NCBI RefSeq assembly: GCF_000260715.1
Contig: NC_017834.1
Span: 496,001 to 560,000, forward strand
Length of the DNA stretch: 64,000 bases
Direction of reading: 5' to 3'
Source: Bifidobacterium animalis subsp. animalis ATCC 25527
Lineage (GTDB): Bacteria; Actinomycetota; Actinomycetes; Actinomycetales; Bifidobacteriaceae
Positions 44,686 to 52,116 of the stretch are shown here, one piece after another. How positions within the stretch are numbered: the first letter of the stretch is position 1; each line of letters starts with the position of its first letter. The translations under genes were made by a program, and so were the position numbers. The notes beneath the pieces are model-generated. The model was not told where the DNA came from. It saw only the letters and a list, made by a program, of their open reading frames with translations, and searched no databases.

Positions 44686-45753
44686 ATGAATCCAAACGAG
44701 AACAATGGCGCGCAGCCATCGAGCGACCTGCCGCCGTATGCCCAGCCGACGCCGGCCCAGCAGCCGGCACAGGGCTCGCCGTCCCTCCAAGGGCAGCGGC
44801 CTGCGTATGCCAACGCACAGTCGGCACCACAACAGCCGCAATCCGCGCCGCAGACGCCGCACGCCGCATCCCAATTCGCACAGGGTGCGCCGGCTGGCAC
44901 GACCACGGTGGATGTGAAGGAATCGGTGAACAGGTTCGCGGACTCGCTCGGCAAGCAGCATCTGAAGATCGGCAACTATGAGGTGGCCTACGGCAATCTG
45001 GTGACCGTTGTCGGCGCGCTCCTTGCGGTCATCGGCGTGTTCCTGCCGTTTGCAAGCATCAGTGCCTTCGGTGTCTCTATGTCTGTGTCGCTCATGCCAC
45101 ATGGCGATGGGTGGATCCTGCTCATCGGCGCCGTCGTGATCGCCGTGCTCGCCGTGTTGCGGCAGGAGATCGCGGCACTGACCGTCACGATCATCTACAC
45201 GCTGCTCGTCATCTACGAGATCGCCGGCGCCGGCAGCAAGATCTCCCAGTCAGGTTACGGCACGCTTCTCCAATTGAGCTATGGCGCCGGCATGTGGCTG
45301 CTCATCATTGCGATCATCCTCATGCTCATCGGCACCATCTTCGCGTTCTACAACAAACAGCGTGCCAAGAACGCCCAGAATGGTGCGCCGGCGATGCCTG
45401 TGCAGAATCCGGTATACGACGCTTCGTACCAGAACAACGGCTGGCAGTTCGGCGTTCCCGCCCAGAGTGATCCGAGCAATGTCGACAATAGCCAGTGGCA
45501 GTTCGGTGTCGAGAATCCGCCGGCCGGTGCGGGCGTACAACAAGGCACGCCTATGGCACCGGCCCCAAATGCGGCTGCACCGGTTCCGCCGGCAGTGGCC
45601 CATGAGCCATTCAATGCTGCGCCGGCCGCCTCTGCAACTCCGGCAGCACCAGCTGCACCGGCAGCACCGGTGAGCCCTGCAGCTCCCGCCGCGCCGGCCC
45701 AGCCCACCATTCCTCCCGCATCGCAAGATCCGGATTCACAGGACGCGCAGTAA
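44686..45753 (+). CDS. Multi-pass membrane protein with low-complexity ends
   Basis: A 355-residue protein. The N-terminal 70 residues are Pro/Gln/Ala-rich and the C-terminal 120 or so are Ala/Pro-rich with repeats such as APAAPAAPVSPAAPAAPA. Four transmembrane helices lie between about residues 100 and 225. No enzyme motif is visible. GTAAGGACC lies about 8 bases before the ATG. Similar low-complexity membrane proteins occur in bifidobacteria, but I cannot name the family. It is flanked by hairpins on both sides and so is probably monocistronic. Confidence 0.75.
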   Translation: MNPNENNGAQPSSDLPPYAQPTPAQQPAQGSPSLQGQRPAYANAQSAPQQPQSAPQTPHAASQFAQGAPAGTTTVDVKESVNRFADSLGKQHLKIGNYEVAYGNLVTVVGALLAVIGVFLPFASISAFGVSMSVSLMPHGDGWILLIGAVVIAVLAVLRQEIAALTVTIIYTLLVIYEIAGAGSKISQSGYGTLLQLSYGAGMWLLIIAIILMLIGTIFAFYNKQRAKNAQNGAPAMPVQNPVYDASYQNNGWQFGVPAQSDPSNVDNSQWQFGVENPPAGAGVQQGTPMAPAPNAAAPVPPAVAHEPFNAAPAASATPAAPAAPAAPVSPAAPAAPAQPTIPPASQDPDSQDAQ

Positions 45754-45795
45754 TCCGCCTGTACATGCCATCCGGCATCGCGCAGGACATTGTCG

Positions 45796-45828
45796 AGGCC
45801 TCTTCAGGTAAGTCACCTGGAGAGGCCT
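45796..45828 (+). terminator. Terminator after the membrane protein
   Basis: A 14-bp stem with one G-T pair, AGGCCTCTTCAGGT against ACCTGGAGAGGCCT, loop AAGTC, followed by ATTTGTATTCTTTT. Confidence 0.85.
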
Positions 45829-46365
45829 ATTTGTATTCTTTTGTATTCTGCGCCCATCATATTTCCTGCCACTCCAGCGGTCATTCGGCGCGTATCGTCG
45901 CAATCTGGCCATTGGGGAACTCGTCTCATTGGCCATTGTTCGCATCCGCAACTCATCTGGCCATTGGGAGGGGATACCAGATGCCAAATGGCGGCGTCGC
46001 ATTGATTCTGTCGGTCTCCTCGTGACCTCCTACGCAGTTTGACCAGCGAACGACGTTGTTCGATGGTCGGATTTCGCGATTCGGCACATTTTTGTCGTTT
46101 GAGGGGGAGTGACGCTCGCCGAATGCCGCGTGCAGCTGGGTATGGGCCGTCGGAATCGCGCATGGCACCCAGTTCGCACAATTGCGCCGGAATTACGTCG
46201 CCGTTTCCCGTGCAATGCCGGTGCTCAATAGAACGTCATAACGAAAACCTGTAAGGAGGGCCGTGTTTCCGCGGTGATTGCGGGGTACGCTCGCGGTATC
46301 GACACACGCCATTCACATCATCCAAATATCTGCATGTTCCTCGCATGCCAACCAGAAGGAATACC
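45829..46365. other. 537-bp non-coding stretch with short palindromes
   Basis: No gene is supported here. TGGCCATT-type sites occur at 45906, 45930 and 45958, plus CCAAATGG at 45984; the first and third are 52 bp apart. A further palindrome, GACCAGCGAAC against GTTCGATGGTC, lies at 46041-46068 with one mismatch. AGAAGGA near 46352-46358 is the ribosome-binding site of the decayed gene that follows. Confidence 0.6.
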
Positions 46366-46612
46366 ATGCCCACTCGTAGAGAGCAGTTTCATAACATCGC
46401 CCGCAAATCGGTTCCCGAAGGAGAGCCGACCCATCTGACCAGCGCATGGCAGCATCTCGTCGGCCATGAGTACGGTGCCGAGGAGTTCGCCAAGGCCTAC
46501 CTTGATTTCGTGGCGCGCTGGGATTGGGACTGGGTGAAGATCAATCCGCGCGCCGTCTACTATGCGGAGGCGTGGGGGAGCCGAGTACGACCGCAATGAC
46601 TATGCCGGTTTC
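46366..46612 (+). pseudogene. Uroporphyrinogen decarboxylase-like gene, 5' remnant
   Basis: The frame begins MPTRREQFHNIARKSVPEGE and continues HLVGHEYGAEEFAKAYLDFV and DWDWVKINPRAVYYAEAWG. This matches the N-terminal third of uroporphyrinogen-decarboxylase-fold proteins of the type found as stand-alone enzymes in fermenters, not a heme enzyme. The frame shifts within the G-run at 46575-46579, then resumes EYDRNDYAGF in the neighbouring frame before it is joined to livM sequence. Two changes, a frameshift and a deletion junction, thus inactivate it. It keeps an SD. Confidence 0.7.
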
Positions 46613-46780
46613 GTGGGCGGCATGAATTCGCCGGTGGGTGCGGTGTTCGGCTCAATCGTTCTGATCGGCGCTCCCAAGCTGTTGCGCATCGTGCCGCAGG
46701 CGCGCATATTGGCCTACGGCGTGCTGCCCGTCGTCATCATCATGTTCCGGCCCCAGGGTCTGTTCGCAAGGAAAGGATGA
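46613..46780 (+). pseudogene. livM: Branched-chain amino-acid permease LivM, 3' remnant
   Basis: About 55 residues, GGMNSPVGAVFGSIVLIGAP through LAYGVLPVVIIMFRPQGLFA and RKG, match the C-terminus of LivM permeases (conserved LxYGxxLxxxxxFRPQGLxG). Everything upstream, including the start, is missing; it is joined directly to the uroporphyrinogen-decarboxylase-like stump. It lies 3 bases before the fused LivG-LivF gene, as in an intact liv operon. Confidence 0.75.
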
Positions 46781-46783
46781 TTC

Positions 46784-48622
46784 ATGAGCGACCATAACAC
46801 TCTCCAGACGGCCGTGCAGGGATTCAAGGCGGGCCAGGTCAAAGGGCCGGTCGAATCGGTGGACCCGTACTCGGCGGAACTTGAGGCATTCGGCGGAGAC
46901 CCAGTGGCCTATGCGCAGCATCACCGCGAGGCTGTGCTCAGCGAACCGGTGGTGCTCGGCGTGCGCAATCTCACCAAGTCCTTCGAGGGTCTCAAGGCGG
47001 TGGACGGCGTCTCCTTCGACCTGCATTCCGGCGAGGTCATCTCGATCATAGGCCCGAATGGTTCAGGAAAATCGACCACGATCAATCTGATTTCGGGATT
47101 CCTGGCACCGGACTCGGGCATCGTCGACATTGACGAACAATCCATTGCAGGGTCGAGCGCGGCCACCGTGAGCAAGCATGGTCTGGCGCGCACATTCCAG
47201 AACGGCCGCGTGTTCGGCGCGCTCACCGTGAACGAGAACATCGCACCCGGCTACCGCAAAAAGCTCGAGGAGCAGCGTCCGTTCAAACAATTGCAGCGCT
47301 ATCCGTTGCTGCGGTGGGTGAATCTGCTCTCCGAAGCGGCGGTCGCGCTGGTGCACGGGCCGAAGGTGCGGCGCGAGCGTGCCGATGTGCGCGACCGCGT
47401 GGGCATGGAAATCGACCGGTTCAGGGAACGGCTCGGCACGCGTCGCGACGATTTCACCTACACATTGTCGTATGCGAACCGCCGTCGCACCGAGATCGCC
47501 CGCGCGCACATCAGCGAGCCGAAGCTGTTGCTGCTCGACGAGCCGACCGCCGGCATGAACCAATCCGAGACGGCGGAAGTACTTGAGCAACTCCAATATC
47601 TCAAGGCGCAGGGGCATACGATTTTGCTCGTCGAGCATAAGATCGAGCTCGTCACGGCCCTCTCGGACCGCGTCATCGCAATGGACGGCGGCAGAACCAT
47701 CGCACAGGGCGAGCCCGACGAGGTGCGCCGCGAACCACAAGTCGTCGAGGCGTATCTGGGCAAGCACCGCGAGCTGCACACCACGACGTCGGCTCGGCAT
47801 AGCGGCGTGCTCGGCAAGCAGAATGCAATCGAACACGGCCAGCTCGCCGACGCGGAACGGGAGGGGGATGCGAACATCGTGCGCGATCCGTCGCGTGTGC
47901 TTGGCAAGCCGGCATTGCTCACACTGGACGGCGTCAACGTGTTCTACGGCCAGGTCCATGCACTGCAGGATGTCTCGATCGGCGTGCCGAAGGGCTCAAT
48001 CGTTTCACTGCTCGGCGGCAACGCGTCGGGCAAGTCCACGACCATGAAGACGATTCTCGGACTCAATCAGCTCAAGAGCGGCACCATCACCTTCGCAGAC
48101 CGCGATATCACGCGTGTTCCGACCCGCTGGCGTGTGCTTGACGGTATTGCGGCGGTGCCCGAGGCGCGCAGGATCTTCCCGCAGATGACGGTGCGCGAGA
48201 ACCTGCTGGCCGGTGCCTACACACGCACCGACAAAGCGGGCGTCGCCGAGGATCTCGAGCGGATGTATGAGCGGTTCCCGCGCCTCGCCGAACGCAGATC
48301 GCAGCAGGCGGGCACAATGTCGGGCGGCGAACAGCAGATGCTCGCGTTCGCGTGTGCGTTGATGAGCCGCCCGAAGCTGATCTGCATGGATGAGCCGACG
48401 ATGGGCCTGTCTCCCAGACTGGTGGAGGAGGTGCTCGAGCAGATCGCCGCACTGTGTGACGAGCTCGGTCTCTCCGTGCTCATGGTCGAACGGCAGGCCG
48501 AACTTGCGCTCTCGATAGCGGACTACGGCTATGTGCTGCAGAACGGACGCATTCGCCTGCACGGGCGCGCAGACGACCTGCTCGCCGACCCGCGCATTCG
48601 GGAAGCGTATCTGGGCGGCTGA
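46784..48622 (+). CDS. Fused LivG-LivF branched-chain amino-acid ABC ATPase
   Basis: A 612-residue protein with two ABC domains. The first (about 55-330) has Walker A GPNGSGKST at 90-98, an unusual signature LSYANRRRTEIARAH in place of LSGGQ-type, and Walker B LLLLDEPTAGMN. The second (about 375-612) has Walker A GGNASGKST, signature MSGGEQQMLAFACAL and Walker B LICMDEPTMGLS. LivG and LivF are usually separate; here they are one chain. AAGGAAAGGA precedes the ATG. With livM decayed and no livH or livK in the window, it may have no permease partner. Confidence 0.88.
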   Translation: MSDHNTLQTAVQGFKAGQVKGPVESVDPYSAELEAFGGDPVAYAQHHREAVLSEPVVLGVRNLTKSFEGLKAVDGVSFDLHSGEVISIIGPNGSGKSTTINLISGFLAPDSGIVDIDEQSIAGSSAATVSKHGLARTFQNGRVFGALTVNENIAPGYRKKLEEQRPFKQLQRYPLLRWVNLLSEAAVALVHGPKVRRERADVRDRVGMEIDRFRERLGTRRDDFTYTLSYANRRRTEIARAHISEPKLLLLDEPTAGMNQSETAEVLEQLQYLKAQGHTILLVEHKIELVTALSDRVIAMDGGRTIAQGEPDEVRREPQVVEAYLGKHRELHTTTSARHSGVLGKQNAIEHGQLADAEREGDANIVRDPSRVLGKPALLTLDGVNVFYGQVHALQDVSIGVPKGSIVSLLGGNASGKSTTMKTILGLNQLKSGTITFADRDITRVPTRWRVLDGIAAVPEARRIFPQMTVRENLLAGAYTRTDKAGVAEDLERMYERFPRLAERRSQQAGTMSGGEQQMLAFACALMSRPKLICMDEPTMGLSPRLVEEVLEQIAALCDELGLSVLMVERQAELALSIADYGYVLQNGRIRLHGRADDLLADPRIREAYLGG

Positions 48623-48656
48623 CGTATAGGGATGTGCCGGTTCAACGCCGCCCATG

Positions 48657-48703
48657 AACGCACAAGCCCACCCGTACGGCCCGTACGGGTGGGCTTGTGC
48701 GTT
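48657..48703 (+). terminator. Long hairpin after the LivG-LivF gene
   Basis: A perfect 23-bp inverted repeat with a single central base. The left arm begins AACGCACAAGCCCACC and the right arm ends GGTGGGCTTGTGCGTT. This is far longer than a usual terminator stem. No T-run beyond GTT follows. Confidence 0.8.
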
Positions 48704-49100
48704 GGAAGCGGTGTAGATTGCGGGAAAGACACGTGTGGCAAACGCATGAGACGGCAATGGATTGGCGTGCAGTTCAATACGAACTGTCTAATAAGAAATA
48801 CTGTGTCGTGAGGTCGTGGCCTCGGCGGTGCCCTTCGTTGGCTCTGTGCGGCCATGGTATGCCGTGATGCGGAACCCGTGCCGCCGGCGCGCAGATGCCT
48901 GTGTCATATGGTCATATGGTGTTCTGGGTGCATGGGGTCAGGAGGCAAAGGTGCAGGTTTTAGGAAGACAGAGTTCGGAAAATATGCTGTTTTTGCCTTT
49001 TAATATTCCGCTCAAGGGCTATCTGCCTCAAGGGTAAACAAAATGAGGCCGCGTGTCCGGCTCCCTATGCTGTTGGGTAGTTCCAACAAAGGGGGATGCA
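48704..49100. other. Non-coding stretch before the C45-like hydrolase
   Basis: 397 bp with no supported gene. It includes a TCATATGG direct repeat at about 48914-48930 and a relatively AT-rich segment at 48960-49010 (GAAAATATGCTG, TTTTTGCCTTTTAATATTCC), the likeliest site for a promoter of the downstream gene, but I cannot place it exactly. Confidence 0.5.
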
Positions 49101-50456
49101 ATGGCATTGACCAGCGAACAGCAACAGATCGTGGACAAGGCCACGCTCACGAAGACCAACGGATGGCAGTACCTGACCGTTGAGGGAAGCCCGTACGAGA
49201 TCGGCTTCGAGCACGGCTACCTGCTCACCGACGAGTTCAAGGACGCCATTCGCGTATACACGCATATGACACTCGAAACAATGGGCATGGACTACTCGTT
49301 CTTCGTGGAGCAGGCCGTCAAACTGCACAAGAGCAAGATTCCGGATGAGTACATCGAGGAGATGCAAGGCATGGCCGACGGCTTCACCGCCGGTGGTTTC
49401 GAGACCTCGCTCGACGATGTGATCGGCTGGAACGCCTGGATGGAGCTCACCGGCTACTGGTGGCCACAGGTCGCCGCAGAGTACTCGAACAACCCGCCAG
49501 CCGGACCGAAGGGTTCGCATTGCACCGGCTTCGTGGCCACCGGTTCGGCCACGGTGGACGGCCGTCCGGTGATCGCACATGAGAGCTTCGATGATTTCTG
49601 GAGCGGCCAGTACTTCAACATCTGCGAGGTGATCAAGCCTGCGAAGGGCTTCGCCATCAAGATGCAGACCATTCCCGGTTACATCAGCTCGATGACCGAC
49701 TTCTATGTGACCGCAGCGGGTCTCGGCATCACCGAGACCACCCTCGCCGGCTTCGTTGGGTACGATGTGGACGGCGTCCCCGAGTATGTGCGCTCGCGTC
49801 AGGCCTCGCAATATGCGAAGACGATCGACGAGTGGATCAAGATCGAGAACACCGGCAACAACGGCGGCTACGCGAACATCTGGATGCTCGTCGACGCCAA
49901 CACCAACGAGATCGCCCGCTACGAGGAGGGCCTCAAGCACCAGGAGCTGCTGCGTACCAAGGACGGCTACTTCTACGGGTGCAACGCCGCGCACAATCCG
50001 CGCATCCGCAATCTCGAATGCGTCGACAACGGCTACAACGACCCACGCCAGCAGACCGGCGGTCGCCGCACGCGCCTGGAGAAGCTCATGCCGGAGGTCT
50101 CGGGCAAGATCGACGACGATATGGCCAAGAAGATCCTCGCCGACAAGTTCGACCCGTATCTGGGCTACGAATGCGCCAGCTCGCGCGACATCTGCGCCCA
50201 TTACGACTGCGACCCGATGTACTACGCGGACGATCCGCACGGCGTGTGGAACGTGCCGTTCTTCCCGGGTGGTTCCTGCGATGGCAAATGCGCCAGTGCA
50301 GACGATATAGAGAACTTCCGCATGTGGGGCATCTTCGGCCGTGCCGACGGCGAGCCGTTCGACGCCGATGCGTTCCTGGAACAGCACCCACAGTGGAATT
50401 GGCAGAAAGGTTACTTGAAGAGCCGTCCAAGCCAGCCTTGGACGCTGTTCGACTGA
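49101..50456 (+). CDS. C45-like autoproteolytic NTN hydrolase
   Basis: A 451-residue protein. VEGSPYEIGFEHGYLL near 27-42 and KGSHCTGFVATGSAT near 137-151 are typical of the C45 acyltransferase/phospholipase B-like NTN-hydrolase superfamily, in which the Cys (here Cys141) becomes the N-terminal nucleophile after autocleavage. No signal peptide is seen, so it is probably cytoplasmic. It may hydrolyse an amide such as an acylated amino acid or bile-salt-like substrate; the exact one is unknown. AAAGGGGG lies just before ATG 49101. It heads a cluster of peptidases and amino-acid permeases. Confidence 0.75.
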   Translation: MALTSEQQQIVDKATLTKTNGWQYLTVEGSPYEIGFEHGYLLTDEFKDAIRVYTHMTLETMGMDYSFFVEQAVKLHKSKIPDEYIEEMQGMADGFTAGGFETSLDDVIGWNAWMELTGYWWPQVAAEYSNNPPAGPKGSHCTGFVATGSATVDGRPVIAHESFDDFWSGQYFNICEVIKPAKGFAIKMQTIPGYISSMTDFYVTAAGLGITETTLAGFVGYDVDGVPEYVRSRQASQYAKTIDEWIKIENTGNNGGYANIWMLVDANTNEIARYEEGLKHQELLRTKDGYFYGCNAAHNPRIRNLECVDNGYNDPRQQTGGRRTRLEKLMPEVSGKIDDDMAKKILADKFDPYLGYECASSRDICAHYDCDPMYYADDPHGVWNVPFFPGGSCDGKCASADDIENFRMWGIFGRADGEPFDADAFLEQHPQWNWQKGYLKSRPSQPWTLFD

Positions 50457-50653
50457 TATTCCCGCAACAGTATTGCCGGAGGGAATGCGCGTGACATCCG
50501 CATGGGAAAACCCGCCGGCATGGTCCGTACGAAATTCGTGCATCCGGTTCGTCAGATGCTCTCGTTATGCCGCATATGCATACATATACGCCGTGCGCCG
50601 GCAGCCAACGGAATCCGGATGGTCATTCAACAATCAACAACGAAGGTCAATAA

Positions 50654-52012
50654 ATGGAATTGACAAAGCAAGATCTGTCGCAGATGGCAGAGGCATATAA
50701 GAAGGATTCCGCCCAGCAAATCGCGGAGCAAGCGGTCAAGAACAACGGCATCCATGCGTCCAGCGAGCGTGAGCATGTGGTCGTGACCGAGAACAACTTC
50801 GTGTTCTCGGTGGACGTCGACAGCGAGGCCGTGGCGAACCAACGCCAGTCCGGCCGCTGCTGGATGTTCTCGGCTCTCAACTTCCTGCGTTTCCACATGG
50901 AGAAGAGCCTCAAGTTGCCGAAGGGCAGCTTCCAGCTCTCGCAGAACTACAACTTCTTCTATGACAAGCTCGAGAAGTCGAACTTCTTCATGGAGAACAT
51001 CATCAAGTACGCAGGCTCCGATCTCAACGACCGCCGTGTCGACTTCCTGCTTGCCACCCCGCAGCAGGACGGCGGCGACTTCGACCCGATCTGCGCGCTC
51101 ATCGAGAAGTACGGCGTGGTGCCGCTGGAGGCCATGCCCGACACCGCGGTGACCAAGAACACGTCGGAATTCAACGCCGTGCTCAACCGCGTGCTGCGTG
51201 AGGACGCGTTCAAGCTGCGCAAGCTCGTGCGCGAAGGCAAGTCGGAGAAGGAAGTGGACGACGCACGTCGTGCCATGCTCTCCGAGATCTACCGCATCCT
51301 ATGCGTGAGCTTCGGCGAACCGCCGAAGACCGTGGACTTCGAATACCGTGACACCGACAAGAAGTACCATGCAGACCGTGGTCTGACCCCGCTCGAGTTC
51401 TACAAGAAGTACCTCGGCGATGTCAAGCTCGAAGATTACGTGGGCGTGATGAACCTGCCTGTGGAGGGCATGGAATACGGCAAGATGTACACGATCGACA
51501 TGACCGGTGAGGTGCTGGGCTCCAAGCGCAAGCTGCACTATGTGAACGTGCCGATCGACGTGATGAAGGAAGCGACGATCAAGCAGCTCAAGGCCGGCGA
51601 ACCGGTGTGGTTCGGTTGCGATGTGCTGCAGGACTCCGACTTCGTCAAGGGCATTCTCTCGCTCAACCTCTACGACGTGCAGAAGATGTTCGGCATCAAG
51701 TTCGATATGGACAAGGGCGAACGCTTCCAGTACAACCAGAGCCTGCCGACGCATGCGATGACGATGGCCGGCGTCGACCTCGACGCCGACGGCAAGCCGA
51801 TCCGCTGGAAGGTGGAGAACTCGTGGGGCACCACCGCGCATGGCAAGCCGGTCGGTCACCAGGGCTACTTCATCATGGATGATTCGTGGTTCGACCAGTA
51901 CATGTACGAGGTGGCGGTGCGCAAGGAGTACCTGCCCGAGGAGTACCAGAAGGCGCTGGAGACCGAGCCTGAAGTGCTTCCGTATTGGAACACCTTCAAC
52001 CCGGAGCCGTGA
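50654..52012 (+). CDS. pepC: Aminopeptidase C (bleomycin hydrolase family)
   Basis: Cytoplasmic C1B cysteine aminopeptidase that degrades imported peptides. The 452-residue protein has catalytic Cys69 in QSGRCWMFSALNF, His367 in THAMTMAGV and Asn389 in KVENSWGT. The C-terminal residues lie in the active-site cleft in this family. GAAGG precedes the ATG. It is 105 bases upstream of an APC-type permease. Confidence 0.95.
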   Translation: MELTKQDLSQMAEAYKKDSAQQIAEQAVKNNGIHASSEREHVVVTENNFVFSVDVDSEAVANQRQSGRCWMFSALNFLRFHMEKSLKLPKGSFQLSQNYNFFYDKLEKSNFFMENIIKYAGSDLNDRRVDFLLATPQQDGGDFDPICALIEKYGVVPLEAMPDTAVTKNTSEFNAVLNRVLREDAFKLRKLVREGKSEKEVDDARRAMLSEIYRILCVSFGEPPKTVDFEYRDTDKKYHADRGLTPLEFYKKYLGDVKLEDYVGVMNLPVEGMEYGKMYTIDMTGEVLGSKRKLHYVNVPIDVMKEATIKQLKAGEPVWFGCDVLQDSDFVKGILSLNLYDVQKMFGIKFDMDKGERFQYNQSLPTHAMTMAGVDLDADGKPIRWKVENSWGTTAHGKPVGHQGYFIMDDSWFDQYMYEVAVRKEYLPEEYQKALETEPEVLPYWNTFNPEP

Positions 52013-52116
52013 TACGCGAGACCCGAAGGAGTCCCGTCCGTAATCGATAGCGTTGCAGATGCCGCTCGGCCAATCACCGGGCGGCTCCTGTGCGCATGGA
52101 CGTAAGCCAGGAAAAC

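Noticed and set aside
48816..49037. Small ORF before the C45-like hydrolase
   Set aside because: No ribosome-binding site, no recognisable features, and atypical composition for a gene here.
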